Assembly (NCBI GenBank): GCA_027063105.1
Contig: JAMOSL010000153.1
Coordinates: 1 to 6,600 of the forward strand
Direction of reading: 5' to 3'
Length of the DNA stretch: 6,600 nt
Source of the DNA: Campylobacteraceae bacterium
Lineage (GTDB): Bacteria > Campylobacterota > Campylobacteria > Campylobacterales > Sulfurovaceae
Below, in pieces: positions 6,190 through 6,600 of this stretch (positions are counted from its first letter, which is position 1; every line of letters begins with the position of its first letter). The position numbers and the translations under genes are program-made. The notes beneath the pieces were generated by a model that was given only the letters and a program-made list of their open reading frames with translations, was not told the origin of the DNA and ran no database searches.

Positions 6190-6229
6190 TAAGCTTATTT
6201 TATTAGCGTTGGCATCCGTGGAAACAAAC

Positions 6230-6255
6230 AAAAAGATAGCCTAAAAAACTATCTT
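6230..6255 (-). terminator. Possible minus-strand terminator hairpin
   Basis: AAGATAG (6233-6239) pairs perfectly with CTATCTT (6249-6255) around a 9-nt A-rich loop. On the minus strand the stem is followed by TTTTT, then more T-rich sequence, as in an intrinsic terminator. On the plus strand no T tract follows. No minus-strand gene is visible in the window for it to terminate, so it may belong to a gene that was lost or lies beyond the window, or be fortuitous. Confidence 0.3.
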
Positions 6256-6282
6256 CAACAAAACATACTTAAAGGAAAAAAT

Positions 6283-6600
6283 ATGTTAAAACAAATACTA
6301 ATTACATCAGCACTACTCTTAGGTTCAACCCAATTATCAGCTAGTCAATGTGAGACTTATGGTTCTGAAGTGGATATGGGAGGGAATAGCTTTTTTTTTG
6401 TACTTTAGATGATGGTAATGAATCAAAGTCTTCAGGTTATAGTAAGTATAGTGGTTCTCTTGGCCATGGAAATGACATATTAATAACATATTGTACAAGT
6501 GCAACTGATAGAGTTTGTACCGATAATGCTCCAGAGCAGATTGATGATAGAGCTTGGATATTTGCTAAAAATACGACAGGAACAGATGATTATTTTAAAT
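6283..6600 (+). CDS. Secreted Cys-containing protein, frame broken at a T9 tract, runs off the window
   Basis: ATG 6283 has AAAGGA (6271-6276) 6 nt upstream. Residues 1-21 (MLKQILITSALLLGSTQLSAS) form a clear Sec signal peptide, so the product is exported; with no lipobox Cys it is probably periplasmic or secreted. The frame as written continues CETYGSEVDMGGNSFFFVL and stops at TAG 6406-6408 after 41 residues. The frame one base back, joined inside nine T residues (6391-6399), is open to the window end. It encodes a plausible continuation, CTLDDGNESKSSGYSKYSGS, then with two more Cys (YCTSATDRVC) and on to FAKNTTGTDDYFK. One added T, or two removed, restores the full protein. I do not recognise the family; four Cys in the restored mature part suggest disulfides. 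It is either phase-variable, a pseudogene, or a sequencing error in the homopolymer. Confidence 0.6.
6391..6399. repeat. Nine-T homopolymer at the frameshift point
   Basis: T9 lies inside the secreted-protein gene, about 36 codons from the start and just after the signal peptide and first Cys. The open frame changes exactly here. It is the longest single-base run I noticed inside any coding frame of the window, and it is a classic slip site for replication or sequencing. Confidence 0.8.

Larger units (their letters stand above)
5922..6282. other. 361-bp region without a credible gene
   Basis: I see no supported protein gene here. In order it contains: an A/T-rich stretch with the palindrome TATTGCAATA (5960-5969); a perfect tandem 10-bp repeat (6001-6020); a -10-like TATACT (6027-6032); a structured two-hairpin element (6135-6189); a hairpin that could terminate minus-strand transcription (6230-6255); and the ribosome binding site AAAGGA (6271-6276) of the secreted-protein gene. 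A 41-codon frame from 6119 has no ribosome binding site and lies over the structured element. Confidence 0.6.

Noticed and set aside
6127..6240. Minus-strand open frame (KISLSEVTASASQTAGAKAP) over the same element
   Set aside because: It has no ATG start and no ribosome binding site, and it mirrors the palindromic element. I considered the 3' end of an IS200/IS605 tnpB with its guide RNA but found no supporting motif.
6119..6244. 41-codon + strand frame (MNQGFFGTGALAPAVCEAEA and on)
   Set aside because: It has no ribosome binding site, it coincides with the two-hairpin element, and the opposite strand is equally open there, as expected from G+C-rich palindromic sequence. A short degraded gene end cannot be ruled out.
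6233..6255. Plus-strand intrinsic terminator
   Set aside because: No T tract follows the stem on the plus strand; the T run is present only on the minus strand.

Overview
This AT-rich window reads like the chromosome of a Campylobacterota bacterium (Sulfurimonas/Sulfurovum/Arcobacter-like). The basis is low G+C, tight + strand gene packing, AAGGA-type ribosome binding sites and TATAAT -10 boxes with no clear -35. The phylum is an inference from style and protein flavour, not a database match.

Positions 1-5147 are an ordinary, well-packed block, all on the + strand. It holds the 3' end of an unidentified gene (3-197), an ABC1/AarF/UbiB-family atypical kinase (187-1500) overlapping it by 11 bp, and a polytopic DUF4173-type membrane protein (1516-2979). 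A short terminator hairpin overlaps the stop codon of that gene. A promoter a few bases later drives an RhlE-type DEAD-box RNA helicase (3025-4293), whose stop overlaps the start of a CbiB/CobD adenosylcobinamide-phosphate synthase (about 4290-5147). The last two genes look translationally coupled but have no obvious functional link.

Positions 5148-6600 are different: small genes, broken genes and repeats. A promoter at 5292-5297 drives a 47-aa helix-turn-helix protein (5322-5465). Next is a small winged-helix-like gene (5467-5921) that is split in frame by about 126 bp carrying two head-to-head GTAG-plus-hairpin units, that is, a REP/BIME-like insertion. The same gene is shifted again at a poly-A run. 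A 361-bp stretch without a credible gene (5922-6282) holds a perfect tandem 10-bp repeat next to a -10-like box. It also holds a compact two-hairpin element closed by TCGGAA/TTCCGA (6135-6189), built on the same head-to-head plan as the first element, and a hairpin that could terminate minus-strand transcription.

The window ends in the 5' part of a gene for a secreted Cys-containing protein (from 6283). Its frame is broken exactly at a run of nine T residues, which suggests either a phase-variable locus or a recent pseudogene.

I found no complete new defence or mobile system. The most interesting material is the two unrelated-sequence but similarly built palindromic elements in the 3' third, the gene split by the first of them, and the poly-T switch candidate.
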